Origin: Batkoa obscura
Taxonomy: Eukaryota; Entomophthoromycota; Entomophthoromycetes; Entomophthorales; Batkoaceae
Length of the DNA stretch: 64,000 nt
NCBI GenBank assembly: GCA_030770535.1
Contig: JASVEC010000015.1
Span: 434,001 to 498,000 of the forward strand
Direction: 5' to 3'
This document shows, in pieces, positions 14,373 through 26,251 of this stretch; positions within the stretch are counted from its first letter, which is position 1; every line of letters starts with the position of its first letter. A program made the translations under genes and the position numbers. The notes under the pieces were generated by a model. The model made no database searches. It was not told the DNA's origin and saw only the letters and a program-made list of their open reading frames with translations.

Positions 14373-14872
14373 CTAAAATGAAAATGTTTATTTTAGATAA
14401 AATAAAAAAATAAAAGATAAGTAACTAGTTTAGCTCGCACAACTTCTCACTAGGTTCGAAATATTACTTTTAAACAAGTAATAATAAAAAAAGCCCATTT
14501 TCCAACATTATTATTTATTTAGTACCATTTGTTATGTTGTCTTCAGAAGCTCCAATTTTTTAATACTGTCTCCTAGTTTTCAAAAAAAATCCGGTTTTTA
14601 GCTAATTTAGGCTGTTTTTAGATAAATGAAAGCCAGTAATTAATTTTACAAGAACCGGGACTAGCTTTTAGAAAAAATCGGAGAATAGTAGACAATATTG
14701 TTAAACTTCTATTTTATTAGTAATAGAAATAAAGAATAGATATCTTTATGTATCTTTGAGCAAGCTTTCATTAATTTAAGTAATAAATAATGATAAATAA
14801 TTATAACAGTAAATTAATTTTGCTTAAAGGATTCATAATAATAGATAGTAGCAAAAATACATAAGCTGATAG

Positions 14873-14879
14873 TATATAA
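14873..14879 (+). promoter_or_regulatory. TATA box of secreted Tyr/Gly gene 1
   Basis: AGTATATAAG about 36 bp before the ATG. The paralogue has the same AGTATATAA at nearly the same distance. Confidence 0.55.
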
Positions 14880-14914
14880 GCATAAAGAATTACAATCTAA
14901 TTATTAAAACAAAA

Positions 14915-15371
14915 ATGAAATATTTATTTATTACCATCCCTTTATTATATAACGTCGCTGTTAATTCATTATCAGTTGATACCGATACTATTGCTACTAA
15001 CAAGGCATTTCCTAATGTCAATAGTGAACCTAAACCATTATCTGTTGATATCATTGGTACTACTAGTGGTAAATCACTCCCTGTTACTAATGATAACCAA
15101 GCATCTCCCATTAACAGCAGTAACGAAGTAGCCTCAGGTATTGATAGCGACCAAAAATCTGTAGATAGTAAATGGTTTAATCCTTTTAGTAGTTATAGTG
15201 ATTATAGTGGATATGGAGGTTACGGGGGGTTATAGTGGTTATCCTACTTATGGTGGTTATTATCCATATCCATATCCTTATCCTTATCCCTACCAAAAAA
15301 ATCCAAGTGTATTGGGCTCCCTTATTGGTCCTGGTGGTGTAGTCCAATCCATTCTAGGTACAGGAAAATAA
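14915..15371 (+). CDS. Tyr/Gly-rich secreted protein 1 (frameshifted)
   Basis: Small secreted protein of unknown function. The N-terminus MKYLFITIPLLYNVAVNS is a typical signal peptide. A Ser/Thr/Asn-rich spacer follows, then a Tyr/Gly stretch (SSYSDYSGYGGYGG). The reading frame then breaks: six Gs at about 15224-15229 sit where the paralogue pattern needs five, and the upstream frame stops at 15233-15235. The next frame carries on without stops as a Tyr/Pro array (repeated PYPYPYP) and closes with NPSVLGSLIGPGGVVQSILG and a final TGK, matching the paralogue's end. One inserted base in a homopolymer (real, slippage or assembly error) would explain this. The gene is intron-free, unlike most neighbours. 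Confidence 0.75.
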
Positions 15372-16096
15372 TAAACATTGTTTATTTATAAATTATATTT
15401 TAATTATAAATTTAAAATTACTACTCTTATTCCTGTTATTATATTATATATGTAAGACGTTTGATCTTATTATTGGAAGTTTCTTATGACATATTTTTAT
15501 ATCCGTGAGTTGTAAAAGTTCAAATGATATTGTATAAATCAACTGGCTTTGTCTGTTTAATTTTCTACAGTTGGATTTTATTCAAATATGTAGCATGAAA
15601 ATCAAGCTGTGAAATTTGAAAATTTTGAATAAGCTCTCAAATTCAATTGAGTATCTTTGAAAAAAACAAATGATTATTCAAAAAAGAAATTTGTCTAAAC
15701 TTAAAATTTCTTATATAATGGTAAGTCTAATACTTGCCAAAATGGAAAATTGTTTCTTAAGTAATAAATACATATGTGAGCTACTAATGTATTTTAATAG
15801 CAATAACTTCGTTCTAGACTCGAAATGAATTTTAAACAAAATTCTTATAAAAGCCTATTTTTATGACAAGGAAGACGCCTCAGTGCTCTTAGAATTCATA
15901 TATATCTATATCTTTGTATAGAAACCAATATTTTATAACATTGCATTTTATTATTAGAATAATAATGTAACACTTATTTATACATGTCTCCAAAGGACGT
16001 TTCATTTTAATTAAATAGAATAATATTAAAAGATAGCAATAGCTAATGATTGAAAGTATATAAATATGAAAAAATACAATATAATCAACAGAAAAA
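15372..16096. other. Intergenic between the two secreted-protein genes
   Basis: Non-coding. Carries the upstream block shared with gene 1 (15807-15860) and the TATA box of gene 2. Confidence 0.6.
16057..16063 (+). promoter_or_regulatory. TATA box of secreted Tyr/Gly gene 2
   Basis: AGTATATAAAT about 34 bp before the ATG, matching the position and context of the box in paralogue 1. Confidence 0.55.
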
Positions 16097-16480
16097 ATGA
16101 AATGTTTATTTATTGCTACTTTTTTATTATCCATCATCACTGTTAACTCATTACCAGTTAATACTAATACTACTGATAGTAGTCAATTAGTTACTATTAA
16201 CAATGAGTTCTTTACTGCTAATACCAATGAGCCAACTGCTGCTACCAATACTGAATCAAGCTCAGTAGAAGCTAAAGCTTTTGGTCCTTACAATCCTTAT
16301 GGAGATTATCTTTACGGTGGAGGTTATGGAGGTTATCCTAATTATAATTATGGTTATTATCAACAACCTTATCCAACTCAATATCAATATCAATATCAAT
16401 ATCAAAGAAACCCAAGTATTTTAGGCGCTATATTTGGTTCTAATGGATTAGTCAATTCTATTCTAGGAACTGGCAAATAA
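16097..16480 (+). CDS. Tyr/Gly-rich secreted protein 2
   Basis: Intact 127-residue tandem paralogue of the previous gene. A signal peptide (MKCLFIATFLLSIITVNS) is followed by a Thr/Asn-rich spacer (about 20-60), a Tyr/Gly-rich segment (YGGGYGGYPNYNYGYY), a (QYQYQY) run and a conserved end, NPSILGAIFGSNGLVNSILG then TGK. The two paralogues are most alike at the signal peptide and the last 25 residues; the middle differs in repeat type (PY against QY). Such a layout suits a cell-wall, adhesive or effector-like protein, but no named family was recognised. It has no cysteines after the signal peptide, so no disulphide-bonded fold is expected. Confidence 0.85.
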   Translation: MKCLFIATFLLSIITVNSLPVNTNTTDSSQLVTINNEFFTANTNEPTAATNTESSSVEAKAFGPYNPYGDYLYGGGYGGYPNYNYGYYQQPYPTQYQYQYQYQRNPSILGAIFGSNGLVNSILGTGK

Positions 16481-16596
16481 TAAAATGGATATATTTGTTT
16501 ATTCATTATTATGTTGACTTTTTTAGTTTCAATTTTCATACTTGACTGTTTATATTTTAAAGTACATTATCTACTACTATTTGAAATATTTTTAGT

Positions 16597-16704
16597 TATA
16601 TGGGGATGTATTTTTGTGTTTAAGAATTTTACTAACAAATTTTCCGCTTACATAGCGCTTAAAAAATGGAAAAAATAATGAAGTCAAAAAAAACACTCCC
16701 ATAT
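16597..16704 (+). mobile_element. Palindromic MITE, copy 6
   Basis: Forward copy, TATATGGGGATGTATTTTTG to AACACTCCCATAT, with the centre AGCGCT intact. Confidence 0.88.
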
Positions 16705-16719
16705 GTTAACTAATATATT

Positions 16720-16763
16720 ATCTCATAACTACTATTATATCATCTCATAACTACTATTATATC
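16720..16763 (+). repeat. 22-bp tandem duplication
   Basis: TCTCATAACTACTATTATAT occurs twice in direct succession just after MITE copy 6. Confidence 0.8.
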
Positions 16764-17054
16764 TTATCCTGTCTGTCCGTACAGTTTTACTTCCTTTTAT
16801 ATAGCCAAGTCTAATCTAATATAAATAACACTGTTATTAATTATAATAATCTGTTTTTTATGAGTAAAAATATAGCTGTTAAATTAAATCTCAGTGAAAT
16901 AGCCTATAAATTTAATTAAATAGAACATAATTATAACAATATAAAATAGATAGTTGTAAAATCATATCAACCAACAATCATGAGGAGCTGAACTTATAAT
17001 TTTAAAAATTAGATAAAGCTTTCATTCATGGATGGTTTATCTTAATTTAATTAT

Positions 17055-17163
17055 TATATGGGAGTGTTTTTTTTAACTTCATTACTTTTTCCATTTTTTA
17101 AGCACTATTTAAGCGGAAAATTTGCTAGTAAAATTCTTAAACACAAAAATACATCCCCATATA
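17055..17163 (-). mobile_element. Palindromic MITE, copy 7
   Basis: Reverse copy, TATATGGGAGTGTTTTTTTT to AATACATCCCCATATA. Together with copy 6 it forms an inverted pair about 350 bp apart. Confidence 0.88.
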
Positions 17164-17325
17164 CTTAACTTTTATAATTACATTAGTTATAAAGTTAATA
17201 TTTGAAATAACATCTTTACTATTTGATATAAGATAAATGTTTCATTAAACAAAATAGCTCTTTAGTTATAAATATATATATTAGTATATATATTTAAATT
17301 ATGTTTTTATTATAATATTAAATAG

Positions 17326-17789
17326 TGTGAAATCTAGTACTCAGGGTTTGGAGTCAAAAACAGCTATTGCTGGGTTGACTACACTATAGGTCGAAAGGTC
17401 TTAGTTTATGTGACTAAGATAGACTTGGATTATGAGGAATAGCACGTAATAGGTTACAAGCTATATAAGACAAATAGAATAGACAATACTAATGTAAAAT
17501 CTATGTAAAATACTATTAAGAAAACTTAGTGGCTTTATTAAATGTTCGAGATATCAGGGAATAATTCAGTTAAAAAGCCTCGAACTACTATACTCTGTAA
17601 ACTCTTTTATACTCTGGAAAGTATCAATATCAAAATGAGAGGATATTATTCTTTTGGATGGAGCTAGAAATTCTCATAACAAATCAAAATAAGGATATGG
17701 GATTGATTTTCTCTGAACTCGAGAACATAACAGCTTAGGCGATTGTTATGTTATAATTAACCATGGGACTGACAAAGCGATATTTCACA
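17326..17789 (+). mobile_element. Solo LTR of an LTR retrotransposon (fossil)
   Basis: A 464-bp unit beginning TGTGAAATC and ending GATATTTCACA, so its tips form a short inverted repeat of the TG...CA type. It is flanked by ATAG on both sides, consistent with a 4-5-bp target duplication. No internal retroelement region lies beside it, so it looks like a solo LTR left by recombination. A second copy lies inverted at 59221-59678. The superfamily (Copia or Gypsy type) cannot be told from the LTR alone. Strand is arbitrary. Confidence 0.72.
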
Positions 17790-17896
17790 ATAGAAAATTA
17801 AAAAGATATCATAGCCCTTTCACATACTACAATTGGTTTATTAGTTTTATTAATTCAAACATTTTAATTAAAAACAAATAAGCCCCATTAAATATT

Positions 17897-18003
17897 TATA
17901 TGGGGGTGTTTTTTTTGGTTTCATTACTTTTTCTATCTTTTAAGCATCATTTGAGTAAAAAAATTATTAGCAAAATTCTTAAATACAAAAATACGTCCCC
18001 ATA
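17897..18003 (-). mobile_element. Palindromic MITE, copy 8
   Basis: Reverse copy, TATATGGGGGTGTTTTTTTT to AATACGTCCCCATAT; inner arms slightly worn. Confidence 0.87.
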
Positions 18004-18444
18004 TTTTTGACTTTTATAATAGCTTGTAGCATTAAAATCCCTATACAAGATATTGGGTATTGAATTTAAATAATAAAAATATTTATATTATGATTATTTT
18101 CTATATTATTTATAATATCACAAACAACTAAATATATAAATTATTCCGATGTATTTATATCATTATTTTATAATTTTAAAATCCCTACAGATGTTACTTT
18201 TATAGATTCCATTATTTTTTAAAAAGGTTCAAAAATCAAGATTAGCATTTTAATTACTATGCTAATTTCTTAATACTATGGCATTTCACAATTTAAGTAT
18301 TTTTCAATGTGACAATTAGTATAGTGTTATATTAGCATTTTATGACAAAATTATAATTGAAAAAGGCCTAGTTTAGATATATATCCCCAAAGAGAAGCTC
18401 CACTTTTATCCAATTTCAGTATTTAAAAAGTTTAGAAAATAAAC

Positions 18445-18551
18445 AAGTAAGGATGTATTTTTGTGTTTAAGAATTTTATTAAGAATTTTTCCATTCAAAT
18501 ACTGCTTAGAAAATGGAAAAAGTGACAAGGCCAAAAAAAACATTCCCAAAT
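18445..18551 (+). mobile_element. Palindromic MITE, copy 9
   Basis: Forward copy with diverged tips (AAGTAAGGATGTATTTTTG to ACATTCCCAAAT). A 60-codon frame that begins inside it is a chance product. Confidence 0.78.
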
Positions 18552-19248
18552 GGTGATAATGAAATGCTTTTACTACATTTGGAAATTGGTTATAGCTGTT
18601 ACAGCTCTTGCAACTTTTATAGCATAATTTTTAGTCATATTATTTGTATAACTCTAATTTTTCTAAAAATCTTATTGTTATATTTTAGTAATTAAACAAT
18701 TTTCTCTTAAATGAGGACTAAGTTAAGTTGTAAAAGAACTGCAATAACTATATTCAAATTTTTTGGGTAATTTCGATAAGTTTTTAAATCCGTCAATATT
18801 ACTAATAAAACTCAGGCTTTTAGAAATCTATTTAAAAAGGTCTACCTTTAATATACCATCTCATTCTAATTCATTCAAAAAAACATAACTAAAACAAAAG
18901 GCTTTAAATTCATTAAAAAACTGTTGAAACCATATATTGAAATAAACAGTAAAATGATATTTGAGTAACAACTTAATCATAATGTAAAACAAAGAACATT
19001 TAATAAGTAATAAACTTAATCATGTCCATTATGTAAGAGACTACAAGTTATTGGCTACTACGTTATTACGTAAAAAAGCTTAAAGCGGCAGATTTTTGTT
19101 ACTAAAGCCTAAAGAATTAAGGGTAGATGATCTCATTCTGTCTTACTTTTTTATTTTAAAAGTAGTATAAAAAATCAAAATATGAACTTTGATGAATTTT
19201 ATTTTAATATTATAAATTGGAATATAACGAAATTGGAAATAATCAACA

Positions 19249-20777
<1,529 letters not shown>

Positions 20778-20788
20778 TATGTTAAGCT

Positions 20789-21765
20789 TTATAAGATTAT
20801 TATTGTATCTTTTGTTATTTTGTTGCATATTTTACATTCTTTGTAACTTATTTCATTTTTATAAGTACAATTACTACATACCCAATAAGAGTTAAATAAA
20901 TTATTACTGTTACTATTATTAAGTTCATTTTCTTCATCTGATATAAGATCTATTACATTATTTTCATTGTTATTACTATGGTTTTCAATAACTATTGATT
21001 CACTATCTTCGCTGCATGGGTTTGAAAAAGGCTTAAAACGTTGAAAAAAAATTCTCAAATCATGGCTGACTAAAGTATACTTTTTACCAACAATTAAACT
21101 AGCTTTACTATCAGTAATTTCACTCAACCTATTTCCCTTTCCATAAAAATATTTCTTGGTAGTTATAGTACCACCTAATTTATATCCAGTCTCTTTAAGG
21201 TTTGATCTGTTTAGCTCGTTTATAATTTTAACTACTTCATACTTTAATTCCATTAATAACTCATAAAACTTCTGATCGTGTGGTCCATGGACTATTTTAG
21301 AATGAGTATATATAATATAGCATAATATAATGAAATTTACTTATATGAACTAACCTAAAATAGGAATTAATATAGGACTACTTTAAATTATAAATTTATT
21401 TACTCATGCAATAAAGTGCCTAGCAGATCCCAATAATTGATAAATACTTTAAAATCATTGATTTCTCTCAATCGAATATAAATAACCTCTGTTTTATTAA
21501 CATTCATTCCTATTTTTTATTTACTAATTCATCTATGTTATTAAATCTATCTACCTAACAACAGCTTTTTCGGGTAAAACTCTTTTAATTTACCTACATT
21601 CCAATCTCTTTTTTTCATTATAGGTTCTACCTAAAACTATAAACATTCTATCACTTTATATGTATTAAATTATTTTACATGTTTAGCCAATTTAATTAAT
21701 ATTTCATTTGCTTTATCTTCATCTTGTCTATTTTTTAAAGCTTCTATAACATTAAAGTTAGTCAT
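20789..21765 (-). CDS. WSS1: Wss1-like WLM metalloprotease with SIM and RanBP2 zinc finger
   Basis: Predicted SUMO-targeted metalloprotease for DNA-protein crosslinks. Five exons, 21679-21765, 21555-21630, 21404-21509, 21341-21354 (14 nt) and 20789-21291, sum to exactly 262 codons. The joined protein has the WLM domain (residues about 1-160): KLAKHVEPIMKKRDWNVGKL, EFYP, GMNVN, IYIRLRE, then the zinc-binding HELVH followed by IHGPHDQKFYELL. After it comes VIDLISDEE, a textbook SUMO-interacting motif (hydrophobic VIDLI plus acids). At the C-terminus is a RanBP2-type finger, WVCSNCTYKN...CKIC. Without the upstream exons the frame from 21253 would lack the active site, so the longer model is preferred. 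The active-site motif is completed across a 14-nt exon. The neighbour on the same strand is SLX9, 111 bp upstream. Confidence 0.88.
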
Positions 21766-21876
21766 AACAAAAGAAAGAAAGCTTGTTTTTACTAGATTTA
21801 AACCAAAATAAATCAAAAATACTTGAATTAAAAATACTTTATTTAATAAAAAGTTAGTCTATAAAAAAGTCTACAG

Positions 21877-22508
21877 TTATTTCTCTTTGTTAAACGTATT
21901 AGCTAAATGCATTTGTACTGTTTTCAAAGGATCATTAACAAAAGCGTTGTGGTTTAGGACTAAATTAAACCTTTCCATTTCCATTTTTCTATTCGATTTA
22001 GTTTAAGATTTAAATTAATGTAAATTCAATTATTGAAATTACCTAGCCTTATTCAACTTTTTATTGTTGTCCATTCTATTTTCATTGAAGTATTCATTGT
22101 TTTTACTTTCTTTATTACCATCGCTTGCTTGCTTAATTTCCTTAATAGTTTTTCTCAATGAACCAAAGTCATTTAAAACTCCGCTTTTGTTCAAATTTTT
22201 CTTTTCAAATTCTAACTATTAATCATAACCTTGTAATAAAAACAACAAACTTACTCTTTTTGAACTCTTCATGTTTGAGTTTTCTTTTCATTTTTTTACT
22301 AATCAGCTGTTTAACCTCATGAGTTTCTACTTCATTTTCTTCTACTTCATTTTTCTATTCGTAATTAGTATTTTCAAATTTTAGTTATTTGATTGTTTAC
22401 TTCATCTAAGTTCACTTTAATCGCATTCTTAGCTACAAATGGACCTTTACTATTAATATCCACCTTCTTTTTGGTTTTAACTTGGACTCTACGACGTGCT
22501 TTACCCAT
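21877..22508 (-). CDS. SLX9: Slx9-like ribosome biogenesis protein
   Basis: Predicted nucleolar/nuclear factor of 40S pre-ribosome assembly and export. Four exons give about 164 residues, highly basic. It starts MGKARRRVQVKTKKKV. The Slx9/FAM207 signature elements occur in order: a basic KKMKRKLKHEEF helix, the SGVLNDFGSLRKTIKEI block (family pattern L.SLRD.L.E), an Asn-rich spacer, and a C-terminal ERFNLVLNHNAFVNDPLKTV then QMHL block that matches the family end (ERF..VL.HP.F..dPL..I..HL). One acceptor (AATAGTTAG) was chosen over an earlier AG because only the later one keeps the frame open. It shares a 457-bp divergent promoter region with the MAP kinase kinase. Confidence 0.8.
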
Positions 22509-22965
22509 TTAGTAAAATAATTTAATTGAAATAAAGTAAACTAAAAATGGAAAAGTTAAATAATAAACCAAGAATTGCCCAAAGAATTACTGAAATTTAA
22601 ATTTGCTTTTCAAATGTGTGCTACTTGAAAATAATTTTTAGTCAGCCATTTTTTTAAAAAAATATTGAATAAAACGATAACCTGCTAGTATAAATGATAT
22701 GAATCAGGTTAAAATAAATCTTTGCTTTAAATCAAATGTTATTATAAAGCTCTATACATAAAAGAGTAATTACTTAACAAACCTCATTTATCATATAGTA
22801 ACACATAAACGTAAGTGAAATTCAAAATTGAGGCTAGCAATTGGTTATAATCAAAACAAGGATTTATAATAACCAATAGTTTTAGAGTTGGTAGGTCTAA
22901 AGTGCTAAAATTGAAATTGAAATTCCATTTAAATTTGGAGAAAGCAAAAGTTATTTTTAATTTAA
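22509..22965. other. Divergent promoter region, SLX9 and MKK
   Basis: 457 bp between the start codons of two divergent genes. AT-rich; no conserved site recognised. Confidence 0.5.
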
Positions 22966-24333
22966 ATGAGCGGATTAAAGAAAAAACGTAATTTTAAGGA
23001 ATTAGCCTTGCCAAATGCACCTAAAAAAAGTATCGAAGCTGAGCCACCCTTACCAGATCTTGAATTAGGAGTTGAATTAAGACTTGATTTACGTATTGAA
23101 GATGTGGAAGTTTTAGAAGAACTTGGTGCTGGTAATGGTGGCACCGTTTCAAGAGCGCTTCATTTACCTACCAAAAAAATAATGGCAAAAAAAGTAAGTA
23201 AAGAGTCTAATTATCAATTTTGGTTTTTAGTTTAAATTACACTGTTTATATTATATAGATAAGAGTAATTAATCATTTTTAAAGCTTATTAGGGTTGAAG
23301 CTTCACCAGAAGTAAGAAAGCAAATTTTGAGAGAGTTACAGATCTTACATGACTGCAACCATGATAATATTATTTCATTTTATGGTGCTTTTAACCAAAA
23401 AGGAAATATTGCTCTATGTCTAGAATTTATGGATTTAGGGTAGGTTTTAATTATCTTTTATAATAGCATCGTTTCATTATTCCTTTTATTTAGGTCTTTT
23501 GATAATATTTACAAAAAATTTGGACCTATACCTACTGATGTGGTCGGTAAAGTAGCAATAGCGGTAAATTTAATTTAAGGATGAAAATATAATAGGTTTA
23601 TCTGTTATTATTTTTAGGTGCTAAATGGATTAATCTATCTTTACGATTCACATAGAATCATTCATCGTGGTATTTAATTTTAATTAAGAATTCTTACAAA
23701 GTATATTTAATTTTTATAACTCAAGATGTTAAACCTTCCAATATCTTACTCAATTCTCAAGGTTTAATTAAGATTTGTGATTTCGGAGTATCTGGAGAAG
23801 TTATCAATTCGGTAGCAAACACATTTGTTGGTACAAGTGCGTATATGTCGGTAAATTAATTTATAATTTAAATTTAAATAATATTAAAATAAATAATAGC
23901 CAGAACGTATTAAGGGATCAAGTTATACTGTGAAATCAGATGTATGGAGTTTAGGTATAACTTTACTTGAACTTGCTCAAGGGAAATTTCCATTCCCACC
24001 AGATGGTTCACCATTATCCGTGTTTGAATTACTAGAGTTTATCATAAATGAACCAGCTCCTATTCCACCAAAAGGTAGCTTTCCAGATGCCTTTATTAAA
24101 TTTATTGAAGAAACGTAAGTATACATATATGTATATTATTAACAGTCATAATATTTTTTTATTTAGTTTAATTAAAGATATTGAAAATAGACCAAATCCT
24201 AAAGTTTTATTAGTAAGTTTTGATTTATAATTTAAAAAAATTAAGTTGATTGTTTTAGTGTGATGATTACGTTGTTCAAGCAAGCAAGACTCAAGTAGAC
24301 ATGGAAAAATGGGCTAGTAGTTTAGTTAAATAA
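22966..24333 (+). CDS. MAP kinase kinase (MEK/Ste7 type)
   Basis: Dual-specificity kinase that phosphorylates the TxY loop of a MAP kinase. Eight exons, about 321 residues. The N-terminus [13 protein letters not shown] fits a MAPK-docking (D) site: a basic cluster followed by L-x-L. The kinase domain follows: [18 protein letters not shown] lysine, [22 protein letters not shown], the activation segment [18 protein letters not shown] with the MEK-type Ser/Thr pair, and [20 protein letters not shown]. In the first intron the donor GTAAAGAGT is preferred over the GTAAGT just before it, because it yields [16 protein letters not shown], the family pattern. The substrate MAPK is not in the window; among yeast types it is nearest Ste7/Fuz7 or MEK1/2. 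Confidence 0.92.
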
Positions 24334-24475
24334 GATTGATTTTTGTAATATTTTGCACAATACAATAACTATTTTTTTATAACTTTTAGCTTTATTTTTC
24401 AATTTTGTTTTTTAATTTTATTTATGTAATGCCATTGTAAAATACATATAAATATTAAACGTAAAAGAAATCGTT

Positions 24476-26251
24476 TTATTTTAAATAAGATTCAATAAAT
24501 GGCTTAGAAACTAAAAATATATCTTTCATAATAACCCATTGATTTGATCTTTCATTGAATAAATTATAATAAAATAAGAGATATTCTTTAGTAGTTTTCC
24601 TTAATAAACCTTCTTTTAAATCAATTTTATCTAAAGCCAATACAAATATGAAACTAAATTGTAAAAATGCATACCAGTGCATTGGAAGCGAAGAATCAAT
24701 TATTTTAGCATTTGATTTCAAAAGATGGGTACCAAGAACAGAAGCATAAAATACTTTTTCGAATGGATTGAATGCTTCGAAGTAAGTATTGATTAATATA
24801 CTTTCTTCAAATATTTCGTTAGTGAAACTGAGTGTATCGCTATGAGTTATAAAAGGTCGATTTAAATCTACAATAACCGAAAGAAAGAATAGCATTAATA
24901 CTCCATTCCCATCCGTTTTTATCTCATACACACTAAATTTCTCTTTATTCTTAAAACTATATATAAATTGTTGATACCATTTCACTATTAAATTTTCTAT
25001 CTCTTTATATTTATTATAGCTCCTAAGAGATTTCAACGGATTATTCGATTTATCATTTAATATACATGATAATGAAAACTTATTAATAATTGGTGGCGTA
25101 AATGGTTCAATATGCAATCTAATATTATCCATAATACTCATTAAACAGCTTCCAGCATCTAAAAAGTTCTCAAATGGTAATATTTCTTTTTGAATTTTAA
25201 ATAAGTCATAATAAAAAGGTGGATAGTATGCTCTACCAAAACAATATCCAAGTACAACTTCTGCCATTGTTGATATTTGGTATGTCTTTTCTAATGCTTG
25301 ATTTTTACTTTTTTTTAAACCATTTGGTACATGAAGTCCACGTTGTATAAACGCTCGATGAGCAATACCTAATATTTGCCAACAATAAGTAAGAGTTGAG
25401 TCGGATGTCGTTAAGCTGGTATGATATGAAGCAATTGTACATGCTTGTAGAACTAATGAGTCTGGCTTTGTATAACATTGCCGTATATAAAATAAAAAAG
25501 TCTCAGAAAGCTTATTTGAAACCATTTTTGCTAATTCTCTATCCGGATAAAATGCTACCCCAGTTAAACAAACCGCTGTTAGTAAAGCTAAAAAAGAAGG
25601 TTGCTGATCGTTTTTTTTTAATAATTTAAAAAATCGATTTTTATTAGTTGCTGGGAATAAACGGTTTACTCTTGCAAAATAGATGACTATTAACTGAAAT
25701 ATTAATCTTGAATCTAACCTTATTTCAAATTTACTTTTGAATTTTAATAAAGGTATTGATAATTGAAGTGTATCCAATATTGCTTTTCTTTTTTTAAGTA
25801 ACATATATGAATTAGATATAAAATAAAACGTCGCCATACTATTGCCTAAATAAATTTGTTCACCAATAGAATTAATAAAGCATTTAGTCCAAATTCCTTT
25901 ATTTACAAAAGATAATTTAATTGCATTACAATTATTATCTTTAATTGGGCTACTTTTGCTGTTATCTTTAGTTGTGTATACCTTTATTCGTTTATTTGAA
26001 TTTAGTTTGTTATTCGTGATAATTGAATCCTTCTCTGGATCTTTTTTTTTTTTCCATCGTTCATATGTACAACTCAATCCAGACTTAATACAATTGTTAC
26101 AGTTCTCAGCTTCTTTAACACATTTAACTTTACGAAAATTACATCGATCACATACCTTTGGCCTTGGACCTCTTGGATTTGTTACTTTATTTTTAAATGA
26201 AGCAGAATCTATTACAAATAAATATTTATCCATTTCAAGTAACAAATTCAA
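24476..26251 (-). CDS. Zn2Cys6 (Gal4-type) transcription factor
   Basis: Fungal-specific transcription factor of 591 residues. The binuclear zinc cluster uses Cys 34, 37, 44, 51, 54 and 61 with canonical C-x2-C-x6-C-x6-C-x2-C-x6-C spacing, followed by a basic linker (RWKKKKDPEK). The long remainder is mostly alpha-helical in look and contains segments typical of the 'fungal_trans' middle region (LLTAVCLTGVAFYPDRELA; YCWQILGIAHRAFIQRGLH). It is one uninterrupted reading frame, which is odd here because neighbours of similar length have eight or more introns. The start could also be the Met at residue 7. Target genes are unknown. Confidence 0.9.
   Translation of the reverse strand: MNLLLEMDKYLFVIDSASFKNKVTNPRGPRPKVCDRCNFRKVKCVKEAENCNNCIKSGLSCTYERWKKKKDPEKDSIITNNKLNSNKRIKVYTTKDNSKSSPIKDNNCNAIKLSFVNKGIWTKCFINSIGEQIYLGNSMATFYFISNSYMLLKKRKAILDTLQLSIPLLKFKSKFEIRLDSRLIFQLIVIYFARVNRLFPATNKNRFFKLLKKNDQQPSFLALLTAVCLTGVAFYPDRELAKMVSNKLSETFLFYIRQCYTKPDSLVLQACTIASYHTSLTTSDSTLTYCWQILGIAHRAFIQRGLHVPNGLKKSKNQALEKTYQISTMAEVVLGYCFGRAYYPPFYYDLFKIQKEILPFENFLDAGSCLMSIMDNIRLHIEPFTPPIINKFSLSCILNDKSNNPLKSLRSYNKYKEIENLIVKWYQQFIYSFKNKEKFSVYEIKTDGNGVLMLFFLSVIVDLNRPFITHSDTLSFTNEIFEESILINTYFEAFNPFEKVFYASVLGTHLLKSNAKIIDSSLPMHWYAFLQFSFIFVLALDKIDLKEGLLRKTTKEYLLFYYNLFNERSNQWVIMKDIFLVSKPFIESYLK

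Larger units (their letters stand above)
13801..14914. other. Intergenic with MITE and secreted-gene upstream block
   Basis: Contains palindromic element copy 5 and, at about 14446-14500, a block resembling 15807-15860 upstream of the second secreted gene (ACTTCTCACTAGGTTCGAAA against ACTTCGTTCTAGACTCGAAA, then TTTTAAACAA and AAAAGCC). No other feature seen. Confidence 0.6.
16481..19248. other. Repeat-rich intergenic region
   Basis: About 2.8 kb without a credible gene. It holds four palindromic elements (16597, 17055, 17897, 18445), a solo LTR (17326-17789) and a short tandem duplication (16720-16763). The remainder is AT-rich. Confidence 0.65.

Noticed and set aside
15889-16140. 83-codon minus-strand frame antisense to secreted gene 2
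   Set aside because: Antisense to a clear signal peptide, rich in Ile/Tyr/Cys, no motif.
18513-18695. 60-codon frame with a hydrophobic tail
   Set aside because: Its start lies inside MITE copy 9; product is chance sequence.
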